Shown here: one piece after another, positions 8,275 to 16,473 of the stretch
Layout of the letters: every line of letters begins with the position of its first letter
Numbering within the stretch: the first letter of the stretch is position 1
From: JAFMKE01 sp037624485
GTDB taxonomy: Bacteria; Bacteroidota; Bacteroidia; Chitinophagales; UBA8649
Assembly: GCA_037624485.1 (NCBI GenBank)
Contig: JASJJC010000012.1
Span: forward strand, 1 to 43,610
Direction of reading: 5' to 3'
DNA: 43,610 nt
Program-made: the position numbers and the translations under genes
The notes under the pieces: generated by a model
Seen by the model: the letters and a program-made list of their open reading frames with translations, nothing else
Told to the model about the DNA's origin: nothing
Database searches by the model: none

Positions 8275-10914
8275 TTGGCAACAAAAAAAAGCAAGAAAAA
8301 AGATACATCGGAGACTCCTTTGATGAAGCAATACAACGCAATTAAAGCGAAGCATCCGCAAGCGTTGTTGCTTTTTCGTGTCGGTGATTTTTACGAAACT
8401 TTTGGAGAAGATGCTATCGAAACCGCACGTGTTCTCGGTATTGTTTTGACGAGCCGGAGAAATGGTGCTTCGAATATCGAATTGGCCGGATTCCCGCATC
8501 ATTCCTTGGAAACTTACTTGCCGAAATTGGTTCGCGCTGGAAAAAGAGTAGCTATTTGCGACCAGTTGGAAGATCCCAAAATGACGAAAACAATTGTCAA
8601 AAGAGGAGTTACAGAATTGGTGACACCTGGCGTTTCTTTCAACGACAATGTGCTCGAACAAAAGAAGAATAATTTTCTCTGTGCCATTCACTTCAGCAAA
8701 GATAATAGTGGAATAGCCTTTTTGGATATTTCTACCGGCGAATTTTTCTTGGCAGAAGGAAACATGCTGTATTTGGACAAATTGATCCAAGGATTTCAAC
8801 CGACTGAAATCATTTATCAGAAACGATCGCAAAAAGATTTTGATGAAATGGGACGTGGTAATTTGCACACCTTCCGTTTGGAAGATTGGGTTTTTACCCA
8901 GGATTTTGGATACGAAACCTTGAACAAACACTTTCAAACCAAGTCCCTGAAAGGCTTTGGCGTCGATGAAATGACACAAGGCATTATTGCCGCTGGCGCT
9001 ATTTTACATTATTTGGGTGAAACCCATCACGATAAATTAAGCCACATCACTCAAGTTGGGCGCGTAGAAGAAGAAAAATACGTTTGGCTCGACCGATTTA
9101 CGATTCGTAATTTGGAATTGGTGAGTTCGCAACATGAAAATGCAACGACATTAATAGACATTCTTGATCAAACCCAAACCCCAATGGGCGGACGAATGAT
9201 GAAGCGATGGATGGTGTTCCCCTTGAAGGATTTGAACCCCATTAACGATAGATTAGCGACAGTTTCTGAATTCAAAGAAAACCACGAGGCAAGTCAAAAC
9301 ATTTTAGACAAATTGGGCAAGGTCGGTGATTTGGAACGCTTGATTTCTAAAACGGCTGTTGGGAAAATAAACCCGAAAGAGGCCATGCAGTTGTTGCGAA
9401 CCTTGAAACAAATCGACCCTATAAAGAACGATTTGAAATTCGGAAAATCCAATTTACTGCAACACTTCGCAAAGAAACTTAATGGCTGTCAAGAATTAAT
9501 CGATAAGATAGAAACGACACTTCATGAAGATCCAGCTGTTCAAATCGGAAAAGGGAAAGTTATTGCGGATGGTTTACATGCCGAATTAGACGAATTAAGA
9601 GCAATTTCCTATTCAGGTAAAGATTATCTTGATGCCATGCAAATACTTGAAAGTGAAGCAACAGGAATCACGAGTCTAAAGATAAACTTTAATAATGTTT
9701 TTGGCTATTACATCGAAGTTAGAAATACACACAAAGACAAAGTTCCAGAGCATTGGATACGGAAACAAACGCTCGTTTCAGCCGAACGATACATCACTGA
9801 AGAGCTGAAAGAATACGAGAGTAAGATTTTAGGCGCTGAAGACAAAATTCACGTACTTGAGAGCAAAATCTACCAAGATTTGATTCTATTTATGTCCGAT
9901 TTCACGATGGATATTCAAATGAATTCCAACTTGCTGGGACAATTGGATTGCTTGCTTTCCTTTTCTACAGTCGCTAGTCGCAACAATTATTCCTTGCCGA
10001 AAATGAACGAAGGCTTGGCAATCGATATAAAAAATGGTCGACACCCTGTCATAGAAAAACAGCTAAAACAAGGCGACGAATTCATTCCGAACGACTTGTA
10101 TCTGGATGAAAAAGGCCAACAAATCATTATGATTACAGGTCCGAATATGTCGGGTAAAAGTGCCATTCTTCGTCAAACTGCGTTAATCTGTTTGATGGCA
10201 CAAATGGGGTCATTCGTTCCTGCAGCATCCGCTGAATTGGGCGTTTTGGATAAAATCTTCACCCGCGTTGGCGCCTCCGACAACATTTCGTCAGGCGAAT
10301 CTACTTTTATGGTAGAAATGAATGAAACTTCGAGCATTTTGAACAATCTGTCGGATAGAAGTTTGATTCTTTTGGATGAAATTGGTCGAGGAACAAGCAC
10401 CTATGATGGAATTTCAATCGCTTGGGCCATTGCAGAATTTTTACATGAACATCCAAAAGCCAGAGCCAAAACACTTTTTGCAACGCATTACCATGAATTG
10501 AATGAAATGTCCAATCAGTTCGATAGAATCAAGAATTTCAATGTCGAAGTCAAAGAAATCGGACAAAAAATCCTTTTTCTACGCAAGTTAGTGGAAGGTG
10601 GTAGCGAACATTCCTTTGGTATTCACGTCGCACAATTGGCCGGAATGCCAAATGCAGTGGTTCAACGTGCAGCGAAAATCCTTGAAAAACTGGAGGAAAG
10701 TCAAAAAATGAATGGCGAAGGGAAAAAAGTCATGAAAAAAGAAGACTTGAAAGAAGTGATGAGTCAGAAAGACATGCAATTGTCCTTTTTCCAATTGAAC
10801 GACCCTGTTCTTGAGCAAATTAGAGAAGAATTAGTTTCCATTGATATCAACGTTTTAACACCTGTTGAAGCCCTGATGAAACTAAACGAAATCAAAAAAT
10901 TGACGGGAGGTTAA
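8275..10914 (+). CDS. mutS: DNA mismatch repair protein MutS
   Basis: Recognises mispairs and starts mismatch repair with MutL. The mismatch-reading Phe-x-Glu is in GDFYETFGED (about residues 37-46 from this start). The ATPase has Walker A GPNMSGKS and Walker B LILLDEIGRGTSTYDG, followed by a TLFATHYHEL H-loop. The C-terminus MKLNEIKKLTGG is typical. No ATG lies near the start. The frame opens with TTG 8263, but TTG 8275 gives MATKKSKKKDTSETPLMKQY, which resembles the usual short Lys-rich start before TPLMKQY, so 8275 is preferred. From 8263 the product would be 883 residues, from 8275 it is 879. It is divergent from the SpoU methyltransferase. Confidence 0.96.
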   Translation: MATKKSKKKDTSETPLMKQYNAIKAKHPQALLLFRVGDFYETFGEDAIETARVLGIVLTSRRNGASNIELAGFPHHSLETYLPKLVRAGKRVAICDQLEDPKMTKTIVKRGVTELVTPGVSFNDNVLEQKKNNFLCAIHFSKDNSGIAFLDISTGEFFLAEGNMLYLDKLIQGFQPTEIIYQKRSQKDFDEMGRGNLHTFRLEDWVFTQDFGYETLNKHFQTKSLKGFGVDEMTQGIIAAGAILHYLGETHHDKLSHITQVGRVEEEKYVWLDRFTIRNLELVSSQHENATTLIDILDQTQTPMGGRMMKRWMVFPLKDLNPINDRLATVSEFKENHEASQNILDKLGKVGDLERLISKTAVGKINPKEAMQLLRTLKQIDPIKNDLKFGKSNLLQHFAKKLNGCQELIDKIETTLHEDPAVQIGKGKVIADGLHAELDELRAISYSGKDYLDAMQILESEATGITSLKINFNNVFGYYIEVRNTHKDKVPEHWIRKQTLVSAERYITEELKEYESKILGAEDKIHVLESKIYQDLILFMSDFTMDIQMNSNLLGQLDCLLSFSTVASRNNYSLPKMNEGLAIDIKNGRHPVIEKQLKQGDEFIPNDLYLDEKGQQIIMITGPNMSGKSAILRQTALICLMAQMGSFVPAASAELGVLDKIFTRVGASDNISSGESTFMVEMNETSSILNNLSDRSLILLDEIGRGTSTYDGISIAWAIAEFLHEHPKARAKTLFATHYHELNEMSNQFDRIKNFNVEVKEIGQKILFLRKLVEGGSEHSFGIHVAQLAGMPNAVVQRAAKILEKLEESQKMNGEGKKVMKKEDLKEVMSQKDMQLSFFQLNDPVLEQIREELVSIDINVLTPVEALMKLNEIKKLTGG

Positions 10915-10954
10915 AATATTCGTTTTCTGGAATAGAAATAAATAAAAATCTTTC

Positions 10955-10962
10955 TATCTTTG
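10955..10962 (+). promoter_or_regulatory. -7 promoter box of the tRNA-Gly/tRNA-Leu unit
   Basis: TATCTTTG is an exact TAnnTTTG box 66 bp before the mature tRNA-Gly 5' end, just downstream of mutS. This leaves room for a 5' leader removed by RNase P. No exact -33 TTG was seen. Confidence 0.6.
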
Positions 10963-11028
10963 TCGCCCGCAATGAACGAATTGAGGGTAATTGAAATAAA
11001 ATACAAGCCTGACTTAAACGTCAGACAA

Positions 11029-11101
11029 GCGAGAGTAGCTCAGTTGGTAGAGCACAACCTTGCCAAGGTTGGGGTCGCGAGTTCGAATCTCGTCTCCCGC
11101 T
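11029..11101 (+). tRNA. tRNA-Gly(GCC)
   Basis: The 73-nt cloverleaf has D arm GCTC/GAGC, anticodon stem CAACC/GGTTG with loop TTGCCAA (anticodon GCC), and T arm GCGAG-TTCGAAT-CTCGT. The acceptor stem is GCGAGAG against CTCCCGC, pairing at six positions with an A4/C69 mismatch; GCGGGAG would be fully paired. The discriminator is T and CCA is not encoded. Everything else looks normal. Confidence 0.93.
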
Positions 11102-11107
11102 CATTAT

Positions 11108-11144
11108 AGAAAGAAGATTACTTGGTAATCTTCTTTCTTTTTTC
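11108..11144 (+). terminator. Hairpin and T-run after tRNA-Gly
   Basis: Perfect 14-bp arms (11108-11121 and 11125-11138) around the loop TTG are followed by six T residues. A second small hairpin (TTCCGATA / TATCGGAA) lies directly after it at about 11143-11160, before tRNA-Leu. Either may act as a terminator or processing signal between the tRNAs. Confidence 0.7.
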
Positions 11145-11176
11145 CGATAGTTATCGGAATTTTAAAACACCTACCT

Positions 11177-11260
11177 ACCCTGGTGGTGGAATTGGTAGAC
11201 ACGCAAGACTTAAAATCTTGTGATCGCAAGGTCGTGCGGGTTCAAGTCCCGCCCGGGGTA
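11177..11260 (+). tRNA. tRNA-Leu(TAA)
   Basis: An 84-nt class II tRNA with a long variable arm. Acceptor ACCCTGG pairs with CCGGGGT (one T/G wobble) and the discriminator is A. The anticodon stem is CAAGA/TCTTG with loop CTTAAAA, giving anticodon TAA. The T arm is GCGGG-TTCAAGT-CCCGC. CCA is not encoded. It lies 75 bp after tRNA-Gly with no clear promoter between them, so read-through past the intervening hairpins is possible. Confidence 0.95.
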
Positions 11261-11264
11261 CATT

Positions 11265-11298
11265 AAGCCTTTATTCAATATTGAATAAAGGCTTTTTT
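11265..11298 (+). terminator. Palindromic terminator after tRNA-Leu
   Basis: A perfect 30-nt palindrome (11265-11294, centred between 11279 and 11280) runs directly into a short T stretch 4 nt after the tRNA. It is a strong intrinsic terminator for the tRNA transcript. The symmetric A/T flanks could also stop transcripts arriving on the minus strand. Confidence 0.85.
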
Positions 11299-11369
11299 GT
11301 TTAGTTGTAGAAAGAATTTTAGAATAACAGACTATAATGCCTGTTGGCGACATAATTGAGTGAATACCG

Positions 11370-12140
11370 TTAACCTATCTCTTCGATAAATCTCACGTAG
11401 ATGTCCCCGTATGAGTAAGATTCAAACTCTTTGGTTTGCACATAGTCAAGCATATCTTTCCCGCTCTTCCAAGCACCTAATGCTAAGTCCATAGATTCGC
11501 CGAAAGAGAAGTTACATTCTATATTACCCTGCTTCATCAAAAGCGTCAAACATTCCAAGGCATTGGATCGATTTTCGGGAACCACAAACTCATAACTAAG
11601 CGATTGAAGTGGTCTTGAAAGTCCTTTTAGGACCTGCTGCTCGAATCCTTCTACATCAATTTTACAAAATGCAGGAACGCCATACTTATCTATTAGTTTA
11701 TCTATTGTAGTCATTTCCAATTCACCTGCAGCTTCCCAATTAGCGCCTTTAAAGCGATCGTCTTTTACTGAATCGATGTAATCTTTGTTGAAAGACGAAA
11801 TCAAACTTGAATCGGATTTGTACAATAGTTTTTTTCCTTCTTGTTCGTCAAGACCTTTTTTTACAATATCTATTTTATCACCAAATTTAGCTTCGAGCTT
11901 AGCAATGCATTCAGCTTGAGGTTCGACAGCTACAACTTTAGCTCCAAGTGATAAAAATATATCCGTTCTGTTTCCCTCGTTAGCGCCTATATCAAAAACA
12001 AGATCTCCCTTTTTGATAAAGTCACTATACATATTCAAGCGCTTGCCTTTATTCAAATAATTCCCTAACTTATTTTCTACATTTACCGCGGTAGAATACA
12101 ATCCTAGTTTTCGAATAACCGATCTAATAATACTTCTCAT
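11370..12140 (-). CDS. FkbM-family methyltransferase
   Basis: SAM-dependent O-methyltransferase of the FkbM family, often found in polysaccharide or glycan clusters. The protein has 256 residues. Motif I is LVFDIGANEGN (47-57), the acidic loop VVAVEPQ closes strand 2 (about 69-75), and CKIDVEGFEQQVL (159-171) is the diagnostic FkbM motif. The basic, hydrophobic N-terminus (MRSIIRSVIRKLGLY) may lie at a membrane or acceptor but is not a signal peptide. It starts 9 bp after the DUF2723 stop, so the two are almost certainly co-transcribed. Its substrate is plausibly a glycan made or moved with the DUF2723 protein; this is inference. Confidence 0.88.
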   Translation of the reverse strand: MRSIIRSVIRKLGLYSTAVNVENKLGNYLNKGKRLNMYSDFIKKGDLVFDIGANEGNRTDIFLSLGAKVVAVEPQAECIAKLEAKFGDKIDIVKKGLDEQEGKKLLYKSDSSLISSFNKDYIDSVKDDRFKGANWEAAGELEMTTIDKLIDKYGVPAFCKIDVEGFEQQVLKGLSRPLQSLSYEFVVPENRSNALECLTLLMKQGNIECNFSFGESMDLALGAWKSGKDMLDYVQTKEFESYSYGDIYVRFIEEIG

Positions 12141-12149
12141 TCTTCTGGT

Positions 12150-15100
12150 TTAAATCTTTTTTAAAGCGTTTGTGTAGTTCTGTAAAGTTTGTGATAACTC
12201 ATCTGCAAAGGCTTTATCTTTCGACTGACTATAGGCATTTGACATTTGCTGCAACAAATACAATTGTTCCATAACTGATCGATTTTGTGTAAACTGTCCA
12301 GCTTGATACTGAGTGAGCATACCTGGCCTATATTTCTTAACTTTTTCAATCTTATTATCATACACAATCTTATAATAATCAAGTTCTGCTATGGCCGAAT
12401 CAAGAATTTTCTGTGCTACCTCTTTTGCCTTTTCATCTTCCCCTGCCAACAGATAAATCTTAGGGATCTCAGCATGGAAGAAATTATAGGCCACTTTATT
12501 TGGGGGCAACACTTGAACACATTTGTCAAGTACTTTCACGGCACGTTCATTATCTCCTTTGGCAGCTAGCTGTCCCGCTAAACGAACAAAATTACTCACT
12601 AAATTAAGGGTCATTCTGCTAATATTTTCATCCACATAGGCATTTGGATTAGAATCTAGTTGCCCCCACTTAAATTTATTCATCACATTATCGTACATCC
12701 CATCTATATTTATTGGAGATTGAGTAGGCTGACCGCTTGCATTAATACGGGGCACGACTCTATAGGTCAAACCATTCTGCTCAAAATATTTCTGAAAGCC
12801 CATAAAAGAGCTTGGACTAACCGATACGGCAAAGTAAATTGGTCGCTCATTAATATTGTTTGCAATGATATCTAATGTTAACAAATCATATTTATACAAG
12901 GCATTCTTCTTGACGTCCAAGGTAATTGCATCTAACGATGTACTATCATTTTCATCAACCAAGCCAATTTTAGCTGCTGCTTGCTTGTCGATTGGGAATG
13001 ACAATTTTTTAGTGGGTAAATAATATCCTACATTGTTTACTGCGGCAAATTTAGGGTCCTCTTTAGAAATAAACTCCATAATCTGAGAAGCGTTGTAGTA
13101 TTTTGATTTATCCAAGTTTGGATTCTGCACATACTGCACAATATCTCTATTCCCCGCCTGCAGCATTTTCGGCGTAAACGTAATTTTTACCGGTTCTGCA
13201 TCATTCATTTTGTAACGCAACTGATTGATATACCAATCTACGCCCAACAAACTTAAGTTGATAATTCGAACATCTGTTCGCACACCTTCAACCTCTTGAG
13301 CATACCACAATGGATAAGTGTCATTATCCCCTTGTGTGAAAATAATCCCATTGGGTTCACAAGAATTCAAGTAATTAGAAGCAAAATCAATAGCTGTTGA
13401 TCGATCGCCTCTATTATGGTCATCCCAGCCATTGAAGCCCATTAATGCTGGACCAACAAATGCAATTCCAAAAGCAATTGCCAAAGCACTATTTGGATTA
13501 ATCTTTTCTCTCATTGCCTTATACATTGCAATAACTGACATCCCGATAAAGAAGGCATAGGCAAACAAAGAGCCGGCAATAACATAATCCCTTTCTCTTG
13601 GCTCAATTGGTGGGTGATTACCATAAATATTAAAGATCAATCCCGTGGTAAAAAACAACACTGATATAGCAAAAGCCTTCTTCCAATCCTGTTTATACAT
13701 GAAGATAATACCAATAATACCTAGAATAAATGGAATACCGTAGAATTTATTTCTTGCATAATTTGCAGATCTATTAGGTGAAAGATCGCTTTGTTGCCAC
13801 TCGGGATTCCCCCATAAGGTTCCAATAAAATCATCAATGGCATCGACTCCTACAATCCAACCTCCCTCTGAATTGGAATATGTTCCTTGTATGTCATTTT
13901 GACGACCAGAAAAGTTCCACATGAAATAACGCATGTACATATACCCCAGCTGATAATTGAAGAAATACGAAATGTTATCTCCCCAAGTAATAATATCTTT
14001 AACTCTATATCTTTTATTACCAAATTTAGATTCATTGGCCGCATTTAACTGCTTTACATATTGATTAGCCTTAGACAATTCTTGAGATCCAAACTGCGTA
14101 ATCATTTTTCTATTCTCCTTATCAAAAACCCCATAAGGAGGATTAATCCATGCGCGATAAGCATCTTTTTTACCCTTATCTCCTAAAACGCCTAATCTTG
14201 GAAAGAACATTTTAGATTCAGCCGCATATTCATACTCCTGCTTATTCCCAAATTTCTTATAGGTTCCGGATTCTTGATCTTTCACATAGATGGCTCGTCC
14301 TTCTTTTATAGCCGCAATATCACCACCGCTTTGTACCATAGCCATTTCTGCAGTATAATCTGGCCCACTTACTAAAGGGCGTTCCCCATATTGCTCCCGT
14401 TTCAAATAGGACAACATAGAAAATACGTCAGTTGGCTTATTCATGTTAATCGGCGGATTAGCAATTGCTCGTATTGGTACTGTTATGTAAGTAGAGTAGC
14501 CTATTAGTAAAACTAAAAAACTAATAGACGCTAAATTGAGGTAATATTTTTTACGATCATGTGCGTAGTAAATCAGCGCAAGTAAACCAGCAATCAGAAT
14601 AAAAATACCTGCGAATACGCCCGTGTTGAACCCCATGCCAAATCCATTCACAAATAGTAGCTCAAACTTGGTTAATACTGAAGGAATTCCAACAATCACT
14701 CCTTCCATAACAAACACTACTACCCCGAAAGAAAGCAGGAATGATGCGAAAAGGCCTATCCAAGAAAACTTAAAGTTTTTATAAAAAATAATAATACCGA
14801 CAAAAGGTAAAGCCAGTAAACTCAGCAAGTGAACGCCTGTGGACAGTCCAATCATAAAAGCGATTAGAACTAACCATTTATCTGCATTAGGACTATTATC
14901 TGCCTCCCATTTAGTTGCTGCCCAAACGACAAATGTCATGAAGAAAATAGACAGTGCATAAACTTCACCTTCTATCGCTGAGAACCAAATTGAATCGGCA
15001 AAAGTACTTGCCAAAGCACCGACAATTCCAGCACCCATAACCGCTAAAATATTGGCCATGCTATAATCCTCATAAATACCGGAGTCTTCATTTTTTACGT

Positions 15101-15557
15101 AAATAGCTCGTCCTTCTTTAATGACTGCTATATCACCTCCACTTTGTACCTTGGCCATTTCTGCGGTGTAATCCGGTCCACTTAAGAGAGGACGTTCCCC
15201 GTATTGCTCCCTTTTCAAATTTGATTGGATTAATATTTTTTTCGCAACAGCCGTAATTATCCAAAAACAAAACAAGGATACAAATGCCGTGGACAACGCC
15301 GAAAGGAAGTTGATCATTATAGCCGCTTGAGGCGTATCAGGCTCAGCAAAAATGGTTAGTACCCTTCCTACAACACTAAAAAAAGGTGCTCCTGGTGGAT
15401 GAGCTATTTGGAGTTTTGACGCTACAGGAATAAACTCCCCGCAATCCCAAAAACTTCCAGATTTCTCCATGGTTATGGTATAGGTCATTAGCGCAAACGC
15501 AAAAACAACCCACCCAACGATTATGTTGGTCTTTTTATAAAAATTTAATCCTTTCAT
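12150..15557 (-). CDS. DUF2723 polytopic membrane protein (predicted glycosyltransferase-like)
   Basis: A 1135-residue protein with the Bacteroidota DUF2723 N-terminal domain: first membrane helix at about 11-29, then EKSGSFWDCGEFIPVASKLQ and AHPPGAPFF, whose acidic residues resemble the catalytic loop of lipid-linked-sugar GT-C enzymes. Roughly a dozen membrane helices lie between 10 and 690. The C-terminal 450 residues are soluble, probably extracytoplasmic, ending in a helical TPR-like region. One oddity: residues 114-162 and 385-433 are near copies of the same 49-residue segment, described separately. The first copy interrupts the loop between helix 3 (LFCFWIITAVA) and AVMGAGIVGALASTF. 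FkbM follows after 9 bp. Likely role is protein or surface-glycan glycosylation; substrate unknown. Confidence 0.88.
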   Translation of the reverse strand: MKGLNFYKKTNIIVGWVVFAFALMTYTITMEKSGSFWDCGEFIPVASKLQIAHPPGAPFFSVVGRVLTIFAEPDTPQAAIMINFLSALSTAFVSLFCFWIITAVAKKILIQSNLKREQYGERPLLSGPDYTAEMAKVQSGGDIAVIKEGRAIYVKNEDSGIYEDYSMANILAVMGAGIVGALASTFADSIWFSAIEGEVYALSIFFMTFVVWAATKWEADNSPNADKWLVLIAFMIGLSTGVHLLSLLALPFVGIIIFYKNFKFSWIGLFASFLLSFGVVVFVMEGVIVGIPSVLTKFELLFVNGFGMGFNTGVFAGIFILIAGLLALIYYAHDRKKYYLNLASISFLVLLIGYSTYITVPIRAIANPPINMNKPTDVFSMLSYLKREQYGERPLVSGPDYTAEMAMVQSGGDIAAIKEGRAIYVKDQESGTYKKFGNKQEYEYAAESKMFFPRLGVLGDKGKKDAYRAWINPPYGVFDKENRKMITQFGSQELSKANQYVKQLNAANESKFGNKRYRVKDIITWGDNISYFFNYQLGYMYMRYFMWNFSGRQNDIQGTYSNSEGGWIVGVDAIDDFIGTLWGNPEWQQSDLSPNRSANYARNKFYGIPFILGIIGIIFMYKQDWKKAFAISVLFFTTGLIFNIYGNHPPIEPRERDYVIAGSLFAYAFFIGMSVIAMYKAMREKINPNSALAIAFGIAFVGPALMGFNGWDDHNRGDRSTAIDFASNYLNSCEPNGIIFTQGDNDTYPLWYAQEVEGVRTDVRIINLSLLGVDWYINQLRYKMNDAEPVKITFTPKMLQAGNRDIVQYVQNPNLDKSKYYNASQIMEFISKEDPKFAAVNNVGYYLPTKKLSFPIDKQAAAKIGLVDENDSTSLDAITLDVKKNALYKYDLLTLDIIANNINERPIYFAVSVSPSSFMGFQKYFEQNGLTYRVVPRINASGQPTQSPINIDGMYDNVMNKFKWGQLDSNPNAYVDENISRMTLNLVSNFVRLAGQLAAKGDNERAVKVLDKCVQVLPPNKVAYNFFHAEIPKIYLLAGEDEKAKEVAQKILDSAIAELDYYKIVYDNKIEKVKKYRPGMLTQYQAGQFTQNRSVMEQLYLLQQMSNAYSQSKDKAFADELSQTLQNYTNALKKI
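14259..14405 (-). repeat. Intragenic repeat, second copy (DUF2723 residues 385-433)
   Basis: It encodes LKREQYGERPLVSGPDYTAE and the following residues up to SGTY. It sits just after NMNKPTDVFSMLSY, where this family normally carries a YLxREQYG motif, so this is probably the ancestral copy. It matches the first copy at 42 of 49 residues. Confidence 0.85.
15071..15218 (-). repeat. Intragenic repeat, first copy (DUF2723 residues 114-162)
   Basis: It encodes LKREQYGERPLLSGPDYTAE and the following residues up to SGIY. The DNA resembles the second copy with mostly third-position differences, and the reading frame is kept through both junctions. It lies in a loop between predicted helices and appears to be an extra, inserted copy. 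Confidence 0.85.
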
Positions 15558-15580
15558 ATTTATTTTGCTGGTAAACCGGT

Positions 15581-15588
15581 CAAAGATA
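15581..15588 (-). promoter_or_regulatory. -7 promoter box for the DUF2723-FkbM unit
   Basis: The minus strand reads TATCTTTG, an exact TAnnTTTG box 24 bp before the ATG at 15557. Confidence 0.6.
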
Positions 15589-15644
15589 AAAAATTAAGCA
15601 AGCTATAATGGGTTTCTTTAACAAATACTAACACGATAATTCCT

Positions 15645-15652
15645 TACTTTTG
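15645..15652 (+). promoter_or_regulatory. -7 promoter box for the SDR-2OG oxygenase unit
   Basis: TACTTTTG is an exact TAnnTTTG box 16 bp before the ATG at 15668, leaving a very short leader. It is divergent from the DUF2723 promoter 57 bp away. Confidence 0.6.
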
Positions 15653-15667
15653 TAGGAAAACAATGGA

Positions 15668-16468
15668 ATGGGTAATTATTACCAAGATAAAACGGTCATC
15701 GTTACAGGAGCTTCTTCCGGAATAGGCGAGCAATTGGTCAAAATACTTGCTCAGAAAGGTGCTTCAATTGTACTCTGTGCGAGGAGTGAGCATAAAATGG
15801 AACAAATTGTTAAATCAATAGCGCTTCCTGAGGAAAAATACCTCATTCTTGCCGCCGACTTTTCAAAACAACCCAACTTTATTTCTTCCGTCAATCAAAT
15901 CATCCAGAAGTTTGGCCAAATTGATATCCTTATAAATAATGCTGGTATTGCTCAAAAATCCTTAATCCAAGATACTCGTGAAGAAGTAGAACGAAGAGTA
16001 ATGGAAGTTAATTACTTTGCTGCAGTTAATTTCAGCAAAGCTGTATTGCCTCATTTTATTGAAAAAAAACGAGGACATATTGTTGCTATTAGCAGCATAT
16101 TAGGAGAAATTGGATTACCCTTTGTGGGCCCCTATTGTGCCAGCAAGCACGCGATAAACGGCTATTTTGAGAGCATGAGTTATGATGTGGAGAAACTAGG
16201 AATAAACGTTTCCGTTGTTTCTCCTGGATTCATTAAAACTGAAATTACCAAGAAATCTTTAACAGGCTCTGGTGCCAAGCATGCCAAGGATAGTGTAGCT
16301 CAAGAAAAAGGAATGGATCCTCAACTTTGCGCAAAAAAAATCTTAACAGAAATATCTAGAAAAAAAATGAAAAGCTATGTTGGAGGATTAGAAATCTTAA
16401 TGCCTAAATTTGCATTCTTTCTACCAAGAATATTTCATTGGCTCATGCGAAAAATGCATAAAATTTAA
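15668..16468 (+). CDS. Short-chain dehydrogenase/reductase
   Basis: Classical SDR NAD(P)-dependent oxidoreductase of 266 residues. The cofactor loop is TGASSGIG (13-20), with NNAG at 90-93. The catalytic set is S143, Y156 and K160 (GPYCASKHAI), and PGFIKTE closes the cofactor site. The 40-residue C-terminal extension with hydrophobic GLEILMPKFAFFLPRIFHWL resembles DHRS7-like SDRs that associate with membranes. ATG 15668 is chosen because the nearby ATG 15663 is in another frame without the SDR motif. It is followed by the oxygenase after 5 bp. The substrate cannot be inferred. Confidence 0.92.
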   Translation: MGNYYQDKTVIVTGASSGIGEQLVKILAQKGASIVLCARSEHKMEQIVKSIALPEEKYLILAADFSKQPNFISSVNQIIQKFGQIDILINNAGIAQKSLIQDTREEVERRVMEVNYFAAVNFSKAVLPHFIEKKRGHIVAISSILGEIGLPFVGPYCASKHAINGYFESMSYDVEKLGINVSVVSPGFIKTEITKKSLTGSGAKHAKDSVAQEKGMDPQLCAKKILTEISRKKMKSYVGGLEILMPKFAFFLPRIFHWLMRKMHKI

Positions 16469-16473
16469 TACCC

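Noticed and set aside
11009..11024. CTGAC/GTCAG hairpin before tRNA-Gly
   Set aside because: Five-bp stem in the tRNA leader, too weak to call; probably part of the 5' precursor removed by RNase P.
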